Shown here piece by piece: positions 17,180 through 26,051 of a DNA stretch of 64,000 nucleotides (position 1 is the first letter of the stretch; each line of letters opens with the position of its first letter). A program made the translations under genes and the position numbers. The stretch is taken from NCBI RefSeq assembly GCF_002128405.1, contig NZ_NETJ01000005.1:124001-188000 (forward strand), read 5' to 3'. The DNA comes from Gottfriedia solisilvae. Its GTDB lineage: Bacteria > Bacillota > Bacilli > Bacillales > Bacillaceae_G. The notes beneath the pieces are model-generated. The model ran no database searches. It was not told the DNA's origin and worked only from the letters and a program-made list of their open reading frames with translations.

Positions 17180-17237
17180 GATAAAAAATTATCATTGTGA
17201 TAAAAAATTCTTATCATTAGTTGTATTTTCAGATAAA
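17180..17237 (+). promoter_or_regulatory. Cluster of GATAA/TTATC elements upstream of the PatB-like gene
   Basis: In 58 bases there are five alternating GATAA or TTATC words (17180, 17189, 17199, 17211, 17233). The first pair forms the perfect palindrome TTATCATTGTGATAA at 17189-17203. Such a cluster just before the gene at 17276 looks like an operator region. The regulator may be the YheO-type protein encoded downstream. A Fur-type site was considered, but the 7-1-7 spacing does not fit well. The remainder of the 16961-17179 gap shows nothing else I can name. Confidence 0.4.
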
Positions 17238-17275
17238 ATAGAATCAGAGAGAAAAATGTGAATGGGGGAATGAAC

Positions 17276-18466
17276 GTGAAATTTAACTTTAATGAAGAAA
17301 TTAGCCGAAAGAATACTAACAGTACGAAGTGGGATTCAATTGATCAGGTATTTGGATGCACAGAAGTTCTTCCACTATGGATTGCAGATATGGATTTAGC
17401 ATGTGCGCCAGCAATAGTAGAGGCACTTACTAAAAGAGCACAGCATCCTATATATGGGTATGGGCATATTCCAGAGGAATTTTTTGAAGCGGCTATCAAT
17501 TGGGGTGCAAAGCGCTTTGGTACAAAGATTAATCGTGAATGGTTAACGACTGTCCCTGGTGTTGTTCCGGCTTTAAATTTAGCAATAGATGCATTCACAA
17601 AGGTTGGAGATGAAGTCATCATTCAGCCACCTGTTTATTATCCTTTCTTTAGTGTCGTGAAAAATAATGGCCGAAATTTAGTCGAAAATCCTTTGATCGA
17701 GCAAGATGGTTACTACTATATGGATTTAGATGATTTAGAAAAGAAGATTACGAGTAAAACAAAATTACTTATTTTATGTAGTCCAGCAAATCCAGTTGGT
17801 AGAGTGTGGTCAAGAGAAGAATTGAACGCATTAGTTGAAGTATGTAAAAAGCATAAAATAATTATTATTGCTGATGAAATTCACGCAGATTTAGTGTATG
17901 AAAAAGGTACGCATATTCCTTTTTACTCTATAAGTGAGGACGCTGCGAATATGAGTATTACGTTCATGTCACCAAGCAAAACATTTAATATTGCAGGATT
18001 ATTTTCTTCATTAGCTGTCATTCCGAATCCGGACTTATTTACAGAATTTACCCATTCGATTCTTCGCGCGAGCTTAGAAAATTTAAATATATTTGGAATT
18101 GAAGCTGTCATTGCCGCTTATAATGAAGGCGATGAGTGGTTAGATGAGTTACTAATTCATTTAAAAGGTAATGCTGAATATATCCACAATTATTTAAAGA
18201 AGCATATTCCAGAAGTTAAAATGAAAGTAACAGAAGCAACTTATTTAGGTTGGTTAGACTTTAGAGATCTTGGCCTAACATGTGATGAACTAAATAAATT
18301 TTTAGTAAAAGACGCAAAATTGGGATGCAATGAAGGGCGTGTTTTTGGATCCAATGGTAAAGGATTCATGAGATTAAATTATGCTTGTTCTCGTAAAACT
18401 ATTGAAGAAGCTATGGTACGGTTAGATCAAGCAGTTAGAAAGTTAAAGGTATGTGTTAATGAATGA
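17276..18466 (+). CDS. PatB/MalY-type PLP C-S lyase (cystathionine beta-lyase-like)
   Basis: 396 residues from GTG at 17276, with GGGGG 7 bases upstream; homologues also begin MxFNF. Fold-type I aminotransferase: ALPLWIADMDxxxAPAI-like start (residues 32-46), YYPFF, CSPANPVGRVWS, ADEIHADLVY and PLP lysine K235 in SPSKTFNIAG. This signature is that of MalY/PatB C-S lyases, which cleave cystathionine or S-substituted cysteines to pyruvate, ammonia and a thiol. It overlaps the start of a YheO-type regulator gene by 8 bases, so the two are translationally coupled. Confidence 0.85.
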   Translation: MKFNFNEEISRKNTNSTKWDSIDQVFGCTEVLPLWIADMDLACAPAIVEALTKRAQHPIYGYGHIPEEFFEAAINWGAKRFGTKINREWLTTVPGVVPALNLAIDAFTKVGDEVIIQPPVYYPFFSVVKNNGRNLVENPLIEQDGYYYMDLDDLEKKITSKTKLLILCSPANPVGRVWSREELNALVEVCKKHKIIIIADEIHADLVYEKGTHIPFYSISEDAANMSITFMSPSKTFNIAGLFSSLAVIPNPDLFTEFTHSILRASLENLNIFGIEAVIAAYNEGDEWLDELLIHLKGNAEYIHNYLKKHIPEVKMKVTEATYLGWLDFRDLGLTCDELNKFLVKDAKLGCNEGRVFGSNGKGFMRLNYACSRKTIEEAMVRLDQAVRKLKVCVNE

Positions 18467-19163
18467 GGTAGAAGTTAAGCATTCGCGACAAGTAAATGAG
18501 TGTCACAATGAATTATTAAAAATGTATATCCCAATGGTTACATTTATTGCCAATGTGATGGGTAAGCATTGTGAAGTCGTACTTCATGATTTAACAAACC
18601 CAGAAAACTCTATTGTTGCAATCGAAAATGGGGAAATTAGCGGACGTAGAGTAGGCGGTCCAATTACTGACTTAGTATTAAAAGTAATGCAAGAGGGTGC
18701 TTATAAAGAAGTTGATTTTATCACTAATTATAAAGCAAGTGTAAAAGGCAACCGTACTTGTCGATCTTCTAGTTATTTTATTAAAAATGAAACTGGGGAA
18801 ATCATAGGCGTACTTTGTGTAAATGTTGATGTAACTGTGCTAGAGAACGTGAAATCTTACTTAGATGATTTCATAATGACTAGTTTTCAAAATGAAGGTC
18901 AAAAGCCTTTGAAGGTACACAACTCAGATGTTTTTGAGAATCTTCATGAAACTGTTGAGGATGTTCTAGAAAATATGATTACGAAAGTATTGGGTGACTA
19001 TCACTTGTCTCCGGATAGATTATCAATTGATGAAAAACTTGATGTTGTTCGAAAATTAAATGAAGCGGGTCTATTCCTTTTAAAAGGTGGAGTAAGTGAG
19101 TTAGCTCAAAAACTAAAAGTATCTGAAGCAACGATTTACCGCTATCTTAGCAAGGTAAAATAA
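18459..19163 (+). CDS. YheO-family PAS/HTH transcriptional regulator
   Basis: 234 residues from the ATG at 18459 (AAAGGT 8 bases upstream; an in-frame GTG is at 18453). The N-terminal YheO-like PAS domain has HCEVVLHDLTNPENSIVAIENGEISGRRVGGPITD, and the C-terminal helix-turn-helix has KGGVSELAQKLKVSEATIYRYLSKV. The family includes amino-acid-sensing regulators such as DauR. Its overlap with the C-S lyase gene suggests that it controls the lyase, possibly in response to a D-amino acid or sulfur compound (inference). Confidence 0.8.
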   Translation: MNEVEVKHSRQVNECHNELLKMYIPMVTFIANVMGKHCEVVLHDLTNPENSIVAIENGEISGRRVGGPITDLVLKVMQEGAYKEVDFITNYKASVKGNRTCRSSSYFIKNETGEIIGVLCVNVDVTVLENVKSYLDDFIMTSFQNEGQKPLKVHNSDVFENLHETVEDVLENMITKVLGDYHLSPDRLSIDEKLDVVRKLNEAGLFLLKGGVSELAQKLKVSEATIYRYLSKVK

Positions 19164-19180
19164 AAAAAGACAGAATGATA

Positions 19181-19222
19181 AGAGGAGATATGCGTAATTA
19201 AATTGCATATATCCTCTTTTTT
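19181..19222 (+). terminator. Intrinsic terminator
   Basis: AGAGGA-ATATGC / GCATAT-TCCTCT arms with one bulge, then a T6 run; ends the lyase-regulator operon. Confidence 0.8.
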
Positions 19223-19421
19223 ATATGAGATAAACTATTGTGATATGATTGAAGTAAAGGCAGTTCATGTACATAAGAAATGGTAAAATAAAGAAAAAAT
19301 AAATGTCTATTAGTAAATACTCGATGCGTTAAAGTGAGTTCATAATTTTGAAATAGAAAAATGAAATGATAGAAAATGGATAAGAATTGATATATAGCTA
19401 ACTTTACTTAGGAGTGGAAAG

Positions 19422-20117
19422 ATGAGAGATATTTCGATATTAATTGCTGATGATGAGGAGGAAATTGCAAATCTGATTGCCATCCATTTAGAAAAAGAAG
19501 GGTATCATGTTGTGAAAGTATTGGATGGACAAGAGGCTGTTCGTGTAGTCGAGACTCAATCAATCGATTTGCTGATTTTGGATATTATGATGCCGAAATT
19601 GGATGGTTATGAAGTAACACGCCGTATTCGTGAAAAGCATAATATGCCCATTATATTTTTAAGTGCTAAAACATCTGATTTCGATAAAGTTCAGGGTTTG
19701 GTAATAGGAGCGGATGATTATATGACTAAACCATTCACTCCAATCGAATTGGTTGCGCGTGTGAATGCTCATCTCCGACGTTTTATGAAGCTAAACCAGC
19801 CTAAAACAGAGAATAAAACCTGTTTGGAATATGGTGGATTAGTTATTTCCCCTGACCAACGTACGGTTACGCAATATGGCGTAAGTATTGAGCTAACCCC
19901 GAAAGAGTTTGATATTTTATATTTATTAGCGAGTCATCCGAAGAAAGTTTTTAGTGTTGAAAATATTTTTCAACAGGTATGGGGTGAAGCGTATTTTGAA
20001 AGTGGGAATACAGTTATGGTTCATATACGTACGCTTCGGAAAAAACTTGAAGAAGATATAAGAAAAGACAAATGGATTAAGACGGTATGGGGAGTAGGGT
20101 ATAGCTTCAATGGTTAA
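19422..20117 (+). CDS. VanR-like OmpR-family response regulator
   Basis: 231 residues: receiver domain with acidic pair D10-D11, phospho-acceptor D54 (LLILDIMMPKLDG) and K in MTKPFTPIEL, then a winged-helix DNA-binding domain ending TVWGVGYSFNG. The receiver sequence and its pairing with VanS-like and VanY-like genes match the VanR group of OmpR regulators. The sensor gene starts inside its last codons (8-base overlap). Probably activates the downstream carboxypeptidase gene and its own operon. Confidence 0.85.
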   Translation: MRDISILIADDEEEIANLIAIHLEKEGYHVVKVLDGQEAVRVVETQSIDLLILDIMMPKLDGYEVTRRIREKHNMPIIFLSAKTSDFDKVQGLVIGADDYMTKPFTPIELVARVNAHLRRFMKLNQPKTENKTCLEYGGLVISPDQRTVTQYGVSIELTPKEFDILYLLASHPKKVFSVENIFQQVWGEAYFESGNTVMVHIRTLRKKLEEDIRKDKWIKTVWGVGYSFNG

Positions 20118-21222
20118 AATGATGCACAGTTTTCGTTCAAAGATGGTATTGTTATTTGGTTTAAGTATGTTTTTATCAGGTATCATAACGTATCTATTCT
20201 ATAAAGGACTTCAATTCTATTATCATGTGATGGTTCGTTATGAGGATCCCTTGGCACAGTTTCGTATTTTGGTAGGAAGATTCGGAGACTTTAATATCTT
20301 TTTTATCTTATTTATCTTACTATCTTTCCTGTTCTTCTTTTTACTTACTAAACCTTACTCTACTTATTTTAAAGAGATATCAAACGGCATTCATAACCTT
20401 GCTCGCGGTGATTTTAAACATAAGGTACAAATCCATTCAAATGACGAGTTTAGAGATATTGCTCAAGATATTAATTTGGCAAGTGAAAAATTGGAAGAGG
20501 CGATTTTGCGAGGAGATTATTCAGAAAGCAGTAAAGATCAACTAGTCGTAAACTTAGCTCATGATTTACGGACCCCACTTACCTCTGTTTTAGGATATTT
20601 GGATTTGATCCTAAAGGATAAGAGTTTGACGGAAGATCAAGTAAGACATTTTTTAATGATTGCCTTTACGAAATCTCAACGATTAGAAAAGTTAGTTGAT
20701 GAATTATTCGAGATCACTAGAATGAATTATGGGATGATATCAGTTGAAAAAAAGCGAATCAATTTAACTGACTTACTGAATCAATTAAAGGAAGAATTGT
20801 ATCCTGTACTTGAAAAGAATCATTTAATTGCTCGAATGAATAGTAAGACCAACTTACCCATTTATGGTGATGGAGATTTGATTGTCCGTGTGTTTGAGAA
20901 TCTGATGACGAATGCTATACGGTATGGAAATGAAGGACAATATGTCGATTTAAACGGATTTATTGATGGAGATGAAGTGGTTGTTCAGGTTGTGAATTAC
21001 GGGAATACAATCCCTCCAGATGAACTCCCGCATCTCTTTGATATGTTTTATACCGGTGACAAAGCACGAACTCAACAAGAAGATGGTACAGGCCTTGGCT
21101 TGTTTATAGCAAAGAATATCGTAGAGCAACATAATGGATCGATTACTGCAAAAAGTAACGTAATACAAACTACTTTTGAAGTTCGTTTACCACTGGAAAG
21201 TGATAAAAATAATGAAGATTAA
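20110..21222 (+). CDS. VanS-like sensor histidine kinase
   Basis: 370 residues. Two membrane segments (about 12-34 and 61-80) flank a short external loop of about 25 residues, as in VanS-type sensors, followed by a HAMP-like linker, HisKA with H151 in NLAHDLRTPLTSVLGYLDLI, and HATPase_c with NLMTNAIRYG and GTGLGLFIAKNI. It overlaps the regulator gene by 8 bases. The signal is unknown; in the van systems it is a glycopeptide or cell-wall cue. Confidence 0.85.
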   Translation: MVKMMHSFRSKMVLLFGLSMFLSGIITYLFYKGLQFYYHVMVRYEDPLAQFRILVGRFGDFNIFFILFILLSFLFFFLLTKPYSTYFKEISNGIHNLARGDFKHKVQIHSNDEFRDIAQDINLASEKLEEAILRGDYSESSKDQLVVNLAHDLRTPLTSVLGYLDLILKDKSLTEDQVRHFLMIAFTKSQRLEKLVDELFEITRMNYGMISVEKKRINLTDLLNQLKEELYPVLEKNHLIARMNSKTNLPIYGDGDLIVRVFENLMTNAIRYGNEGQYVDLNGFIDGDEVVVQVVNYGNTIPPDELPHLFDMFYTGDKARTQQEDGTGLGLFIAKNIVEQHNGSITAKSNVIQTTFEVRLPLESDKNNED

Positions 21223-21332
21223 TGAAGGACAATTTCACGATTTAAGAAAAATTTAATATTTACCCTACTCTTTTTTTTAATAGTTTTACTTATTCTTTTA
21301 AGCAAAGACGAATAAGGAGGAAGCTAGTAAAA

Positions 21333-22208
21333 ATGAAGAAGTGGGGATTTTTATTGTTTTTATTATTGTTCTTAACTTTACCTTTCATAAAAATTGGATC
21401 GTTTTTTGAACCAAAAGTAGTCATACAAAAATATAATCAAGCTGAATACAATGAAATAGAGAATGGAAGTTCTGAAAACACCTATAAAAAAGAAATCACT
21501 GATGAACAAATCTACCAGGGAAACTTGCTTTTGGTTAACAGTAAATATCCCGTTCACCCAGAAAGTATTAAATCGGATGTCATAAATTTATCTAGTCAAA
21601 ATGAATTGGCAAGGGACTTTGGGGTGATCGATAACGATATCTATTTATCAGAGGAAATAGCAAGTAAATTTTCAGAGATGATTACAGCTGCAGAAAAAGA
21701 AGGGGTTCGTAATTTCTCCATAACTAGTGGCTATCGAGACTTTGAGAAACAAAATAAACTTTATCAAGAAATGGGTTCTGCTTATGCCTTACCAGCGGGC
21801 TATAGCGAACACAACTTGGGTTTATCTCTTGATGTAGGATCTACTCAAGAGAAGATGGCTGTAGCATCTGAAGGGAAATGGATAGAGAAGAATGCATGGA
21901 AATACGGGTTCATTCTACGCTATCCAAAAGATAAAACGGATGTCACAGGAATTCAATTTGAACCGTGGCATATCCGATATGTGGGTTTCCCTCATAGTGC
22001 GATTATGAAGGAAAAGAATTTTGCTTTAGAAGAATATCTAGATTATCTAAAAGAAGAGAAAGTCATCTCTGCTAAAATAAATGGGAAATCATACGAGATT
22101 ACCTATTACCCCGTTTCTCAGAGCAGATCAATTAACGTAAACGATCAAATGCATTATGAGATTTCGGGTAATAATATGGACGGCGTAATTGTGACTGTGT
22201 ACGATTGA
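21333..22208 (+). CDS. VanY-like D-alanyl-D-alanine carboxypeptidase (peptidase M15B)
   Basis: 291 residues; AAGGAGG precedes the ATG at 21333. An N-terminal signal anchor (residues 4-22) places the enzyme outside the membrane. The M15 zinc motif SEHNLGLSLDVG gives H160 and D167, and FEPWHIRYVG gives catalytic E200 and ligand H203; TSGYRDFEKQ is also conserved. VanY enzymes remove the terminal D-Ala from cell-wall pentapeptide, removing vancomycin targets. Here the gene is preceded by VanR/VanS-like genes but not by vanH, vanA/B or vanX, so high-level resistance is not expected. A role in wall maturation or low-level glycopeptide tolerance is possible. Confidence 0.88.
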   Translation: MKKWGFLLFLLLFLTLPFIKIGSFFEPKVVIQKYNQAEYNEIENGSSENTYKKEITDEQIYQGNLLLVNSKYPVHPESIKSDVINLSSQNELARDFGVIDNDIYLSEEIASKFSEMITAAEKEGVRNFSITSGYRDFEKQNKLYQEMGSAYALPAGYSEHNLGLSLDVGSTQEKMAVASEGKWIEKNAWKYGFILRYPKDKTDVTGIQFEPWHIRYVGFPHSAIMKEKNFALEEYLDYLKEEKVISAKINGKSYEITYYPVSQSRSINVNDQMHYEISGNNMDGVIVTVYD

Positions 22209-22307
22209 AAAATATTTAATTTATGCCTAATGAAGTTAAGAGAGCATGACTAATTAATTCTTTCGCTTTTTGAACAACACATAAGATGGTTCAATTTCAA
22301 ATTTGCT

Positions 22308-22332
22308 AGAGTCGCTTAGGTGACTCTTTTTT
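22308..22332 (+). terminator. Intrinsic terminator
   Basis: AGAGTC / GACTCT stem with G-C/T extension and a T6 run, 100 bases after the vanY-like gene. Confidence 0.7.
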
Positions 22333-22438
22333 AATTGCAACCAAAAGGAGTTTACCAATCTTTTTATAAATACTTTAAAGCTTTTTATGCCCTATATGAA
22401 TATACATGTAAAAATAATTCATTGGAGTGATTAGAATT

Positions 22439-23599
22439 TTGGGGAAATTAAGTTTAAGTGTTGGATGGATAACTTTATTTCTAATGGGTACCGACTTGTT
22501 TGTAGTCTCTCCATTATTACCGTATATTTCTAAAGCGTATAGTGTAAGTCCAACAACTACGGGATGGATGGTAACCACTTTTGCGGTTACATATGCATTG
22601 TCGGCTCCTTTATTTGGGTGGCTTTCAGATAAAAAGGGAAGAAGAACATTCATTACGCTTGGTTTATTGTTATTTTCAATTTCTAACGTATTGACTGCTA
22701 TTGCTCCTACATTTTTATGGCTAATTGTTAGCCGAATTTTAGCTGGTTTGTCCGTGGCTGCAATTACTCCATTGATCTATGCAATCATTGGAGATATTGC
22801 ACCAACAAATCGTAGAGGTACATGGCTCTCAATTGTTGTATCTGGACACTTAACAGCTCTATGGGCAGGAGCACCATTGGGCACGATATTAGAGCATTTT
22901 CTTGGTTGGCGTTCGGTATTTGTTGTAATGGCAATCATAGGAGCTATATTGTCGATAGTGAACTTCAAAGTATGGAAATATAATCCTAAAAAAGATTTTT
23001 CAAGGAACCTATTTGATGGGAATCTGCTAAGAATACTTGGTTCAGTAAGTGTTACTACCATTTGGTCAATTTCAATGTATGCACTTTATGTTTACCTAGG
23101 TGCATCACTGTACTCCGAAAATAGATTCTCATCGTCAGAAATCGCATTAGCGGTTACATTTTATGGTATGGGAGCTGTTTTAGGAAGTCTTACCAGTGGG
23201 CAATTAACTGATAAAATTGGAGAAAGACAAATTTCGATTGCTTCATTATTTTTCTTAATTCTAATACTAATTTGTATAGGCATATTCTTCTCACATGGGG
23301 CTTGGGTTTATTGCCTTCTTTTTCTATGGGCTTTAGTCGGTTATGGAGGATTTACGTCATACCAAGCAAGATTAGCTGTGGAATATCCACAACAACGTGG
23401 TATCGTTATGGCTTGGAATAATACTGCTTTGTATATCGGTATCACCATTGGATCAATGTTTGGAGGTTATGTCATTTCCAACTGGGGATATAATATCCTT
23501 CCATATGTATGTAGTATTACTGCATTCGTAAGTTTTGTGTTAAGTACCCAAAAAGTTCAGAAAGCCAGAAAGGAATCATCTTTTTCAGTTGGTACATGA
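22439..23599 (+). CDS. Major facilitator superfamily transporter
   Basis: 386 residues from the TTG at 22439, 11 bases after TTGGAG; the GTG at 22427 overlaps the ribosome site and is less likely. About twelve membrane segments with motif A GWLSDKKGRRTF between segments 2 and 3 and DLFVVSPLLPYIS in segment 1, typical of DHA1-type drug/metabolite efflux pumps (AraJ/YdhP group). Substrate cannot be read from sequence. No regulator adjacent. Confidence 0.8.
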   Translation: MGKLSLSVGWITLFLMGTDLFVVSPLLPYISKAYSVSPTTTGWMVTTFAVTYALSAPLFGWLSDKKGRRTFITLGLLLFSISNVLTAIAPTFLWLIVSRILAGLSVAAITPLIYAIIGDIAPTNRRGTWLSIVVSGHLTALWAGAPLGTILEHFLGWRSVFVVMAIIGAILSIVNFKVWKYNPKKDFSRNLFDGNLLRILGSVSVTTIWSISMYALYVYLGASLYSENRFSSSEIALAVTFYGMGAVLGSLTSGQLTDKIGERQISIASLFFLILILICIGIFFSHGAWVYCLLFLWALVGYGGFTSYQARLAVEYPQQRGIVMAWNNTALYIGITIGSMFGGYVISNWGYNILPYVCSITAFVSFVLSTQKVQKARKESSFSVGT

Positions 23600-23713
23600 C
23601 CTTAGAACGTTATTACGTAATGTCACATATAATTTGTTTCCGTCGCTTCACGATTAATTATCAGTGTTTTATAATCGTAATAAAAATAATTTTAATAGAA
23701 CGGAGATATGGAG

Positions 23714-24082
23714 ATGAATTTAAAAACGGTAGAAGCAAACGGACATATAATTGCAGTAGCTCATGGTGATTCAATATTGTTAAAAGATGAACAAAGTGCT
23801 ATGGATATGATGATGACGATTAGTTTTGAAAAAGGTAGTAATCGAATTTCCTTAAATAAGGAAGCAATTTCAGAAGATTTTTTCAATCTTAGTACAAAAT
23901 TAGCAGGTTCAATTCTGCAAAAGTTCGTTAACTACAATATTAAGTTTGCAATTATAGGAGATTTTTCAGTTTATACTAGTAAAGCTCTGAAGGATTTCAT
24001 TTATGAGTGTAATAAAGGAAATCATATATTTTTTGTTCCATCAGAACATGAAGCGATTGACAAATTATCTAATGCGAAATAA
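23714..24082 (+). CDS. DUF4180 domain protein
   Basis: 122 residues. The ATG at 23714 is 8 bases after CGGAG; the ATG at 23708 is too close. The sequence has the DUF4180 pattern: a short strand region, SAMDMMMT, ISEDFFNLSTKLAGSILQKFVNYNIKFAIIGDFSVYTSKALKDFIYECNKG and FFVPSEHEAIDKL. The family is widespread and uncharacterised; fold resembles STAS-like alpha/beta domains. It is a single cytoplasmic protein with no evident partner. Confidence 0.75.
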   Translation: MNLKTVEANGHIIAVAHGDSILLKDEQSAMDMMMTISFEKGSNRISLNKEAISEDFFNLSTKLAGSILQKFVNYNIKFAIIGDFSVYTSKALKDFIYECNKGNHIFFVPSEHEAIDKLSNAK

Positions 24083-24185
24083 TTAATAGCAGAACGAGTA
24101 CTCAATCTTGCAGTTTTTTCAGTATTTACTGTAAAAGCTAAGACATGAAACGGTGCAGATAATTAAGAAAGTAAGGGAGATTCGC

Positions 24186-24713
24186 ATGAGTAAACAACGT
24201 AATATTATTTTATACATTGGTACTTCAATTGACGGATATATTGCAAATGATGATGGTACCTTAGAATGGTTAGAAACAACAGAAGTTGAAGGAGATTCTG
24301 GATACAATTCATTGCTTGAAAGAATTGATACTGTTGTTATGGGAAAAGGAACTTATGATGTCATTCGTGGATTTGATATAGATTATCCTTACAGTACTTA
24401 TAAAAATTATGTTTTTTCTAATTCTTTAAGTGGATCAGATGAATATGCTCAATTTATTAATGAAGACGTCAAAACTTTCGTTAACAATTTAAAACAAAAA
24501 CCTGGTAAAGATATATGGTTAATTGGTGGCGGTCATTTAGCGCGTGAGTTTTTTAAAGAGAATTTAATTGATGAATTCCAACTTGCCATTGCACCTATTG
24601 TTTTAGGAAAAGGAATCTCTCTTTATACAGGGGATGATATTACTCAAAATTACTCATTAACGAAAGTAGAAAAATTAGGTCAACTTGCTATGCTTCACTA
24701 CATAAAAAAATAA
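24186..24713 (+). CDS. RibD C-terminal / dihydrofolate-reductase-like protein
   Basis: 175 residues from the ATG at 24186 preceded by GGGAGA; the longer GTG frame has no ribosome site. LYIGTSIDGYIANDDGTLEWLE at the N-terminus, VVMGKGTYDVI in the centre, and IWLIGGGHLAREFFKENLIDEFQLAIAPIVLGKGISLY are the hallmarks of the RibD_C/DHFR-like family (B. subtilis YyaP/YwjB group). These probably are NADPH-dependent reductases; substrate unknown. Confidence 0.85.
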   Translation: MSKQRNIILYIGTSIDGYIANDDGTLEWLETTEVEGDSGYNSLLERIDTVVMGKGTYDVIRGFDIDYPYSTYKNYVFSNSLSGSDEYAQFINEDVKTFVNNLKQKPGKDIWLIGGGHLAREFFKENLIDEFQLAIAPIVLGKGISLYTGDDITQNYSLTKVEKLGQLAMLHYIKK

Positions 24714-24756
24714 TGTAATAGCTTTATACGGGCGCCACAAGTTCGTTCAGCACACT

Positions 24757-24782
24757 CAAAAGTCGCTAATGCGACTTTTTTT
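24757..24782 (+). terminator. Intrinsic terminator
   Basis: AAAAGTCGC / GCGACTTTT with TAAT loop and T7 tail. Confidence 0.85.
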
Positions 24783-24875
24783 GTTTGGACTGTTTAAGTT
24801 TTAGAAGGAATCAGAAGGAATCAATAGAAGATAAAAACAGACATGAGTAATTCAAAAATGTAGGGGGTATATAAA

Positions 24876-25064
24876 ATGTTCGAAAAGGAATCAGAAAAAA
24901 GATTTAAAGTAATTTATAAAGAAGGTAAGCTGACAGGGAATAAAATATTAGAGGATAGAGAAACAGGAATACAATACTTATTTAGTTGGGATGGCTATGC
25001 TGGAGGTATTACGCCATTGTTAGATAAGGATGGGAAACCATTAGTAAACTCAAATAAAGAGTAA
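24876..25064 (+). CDS. Small DUF6440-like protein
   Basis: 62 residues, ATG at 24876 preceded by AGGGGG. The layout RFKVIYKEGKLTGNKILEDRETGIQYLF...GYAGGITPLLDKDGKP matches the short DUF6440 proteins common in Firmicutes, all of unknown function. No membrane segment or signal peptide. It ends before a UUCG-loop terminator. Confidence 0.7.
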   Translation: MFEKESEKRFKVIYKEGKLTGNKILEDRETGIQYLFSWDGYAGGITPLLDKDGKPLVNSNKE

Positions 25065-25069
25065 CAATC

Positions 25070-25092
25070 GACTGCTTCGGCGGTCTCTTTTT
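25070..25092 (+). terminator. Intrinsic terminator with TTCG loop
   Basis: GACTGC-TTCG-GCGGTC then CTTTTT, 5 bases after the DUF6440-like stop codon. Confidence 0.8.
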
Positions 25093-25183
25093 ATGTTGCA
25101 TGTAGTTGAATCGCAAACAGTATTAATTGTCTTTTCTCAAGTGAATGGTGTACATGGCTAAAAATATTTTAACAAGGCAAAAC

Positions 25184-25250
25184 TTGACATGACAAATAAA
25201 GTATCGTACCTTAAATATATAAAATAAGACACCATTTGGTGTCGCTTTTA
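25184..25250 (+). promoter_or_regulatory. Sigma-A-like promoter followed at once by a palindromic hairpin
   Basis: TTGACA at 25184-25189 and TACCTT at 25207-25212 are 17 bases apart. About 17 bases downstream lies the perfect palindrome GACACCATTTGGTGTC (25229-25244) followed by GCTTTTA. The transcript would begin with this hairpin, which could terminate, attenuate or stabilise the mRNA of the zinc-ribbon gene at 25356. Confidence 0.5.
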
Positions 25251-25355
25251 AAGAATGTAATTGTAAGAGTAAAATGAACTGGAAAACTTTCAGTCTTGTT
25301 TATACTCTTAAGTTAAATGGAAAAATCAAACTTTTAAAAATTGGAGGAATTAAAA

Positions 25356-25625
25356 ATGGCAAAAACAAACCTGTGTCAAAGCTGTGGTATGCCACTGAAA
25401 GGAGCAAATGACTTTGGAACTGAAAAAGATGGGACACCGTCAGAAAAATTCTGTCACCATTGTTATCAAAATGGTGAATGGGTGGAGAAAGATGTTTCAT
25501 TCGATGAATTTTATGCACATAGTTTAAAAAGGTTTCAAGATTCAGATATGAACAAAATTGAAAAGTTTTTTCTAAATAAAATGTACACAAAAAAATTCTT
25601 AAAAAAATTAGAGCGCTGGAGCTAA
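25356..25625 (+). CDS. Small zinc-ribbon protein
   Basis: 89 residues from the ATG at 25356, with TTGGAGGA 7 bases upstream. Four cysteines in CQSCGMPL (C7, C10) and FCHHCYQNGEW (C34, C37) form a putative zinc ribbon of the zinc_ribbon_2 type, followed by a basic C-terminal helix (KIEKFFLNKMYTKKFLKKLERW). Function of the family is unknown; it may bind nucleic acid or protein. Confidence 0.75.
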   Translation: MAKTNLCQSCGMPLKGANDFGTEKDGTPSEKFCHHCYQNGEWVEKDVSFDEFYAHSLKRFQDSDMNKIEKFFLNKMYTKKFLKKLERWS

Positions 25626-25703
25626 ATTTTCTGTAGAGATAAGAGAATTGTTCCATCATACGGAGCATTCAAAACTAAAATATGAATTGGTTTCAATTTC
25701 AGA

Positions 25704-25727
25704 CAGCTGCTTCGGCAGTTTTTTTGT
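25704..25727 (+). terminator. Intrinsic terminator with TTCG loop
   Basis: CTGC-TTCG-GCAG stem extended by G-T pairs, then T7; about 80 bases after the zinc-ribbon gene. From here to the promoter at 25989 I see nothing further in the gap. Confidence 0.75.
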
Positions 25728-25988
25728 TTGTTAAAAAACCTTGTTTTCTAAAGTAGAAATGGAGAGCATCTTTTTGGGGTTACTAGTAGGTGTATTAAGG
25801 AATTACATCAATATGGTTTATACCTGACTGTAGTCCTGTTGATATAAAAATATTATTTTTATAGGTTTCTTTGATCTTTAATGGAATAACTAAGTTGATG
25901 AAAAGGTAATAATGGTAGTAGATTTAGTCGCTTTCTAAATTAAATTTAACCGAGAGTAATTTTTTTTGGAATTTAAAGCAACCTTGAA

Positions 25989-26035
25989 GTTGCACGTTAA
26001 GGAATCATGTGCTACTATTAGGTTGCACGTAAAGA
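25989..26035 (+). promoter_or_regulatory. Promoter with two GTTGCACGT direct repeats (probable ArsR operator)
   Basis: The -35 TTGCAC (25990-25995) and -10 TACTAT (26013-26018) are exactly 17 bases apart. The word GTTGCACGTWAAG occurs twice, at 25989-26001 covering the -35 box and at 26022-26034 covering the expected start point, 33 bases apart or about three helical turns. This is the layout of an autorepressed operon; the ArsR-type protein encoded by the second gene is the natural candidate (inference). Confidence 0.65.
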
Positions 26036-26051
26036 CAAGGAGGGAAAATAA

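Noticed and set aside
17189..17220. Fur box upstream of the PatB-like gene
   Set aside because: The TGATAA and TTATCA half-sites are 7 bases apart instead of 3, so the 7-1-7 Fur arrangement is not met; kept only as an unassigned operator.
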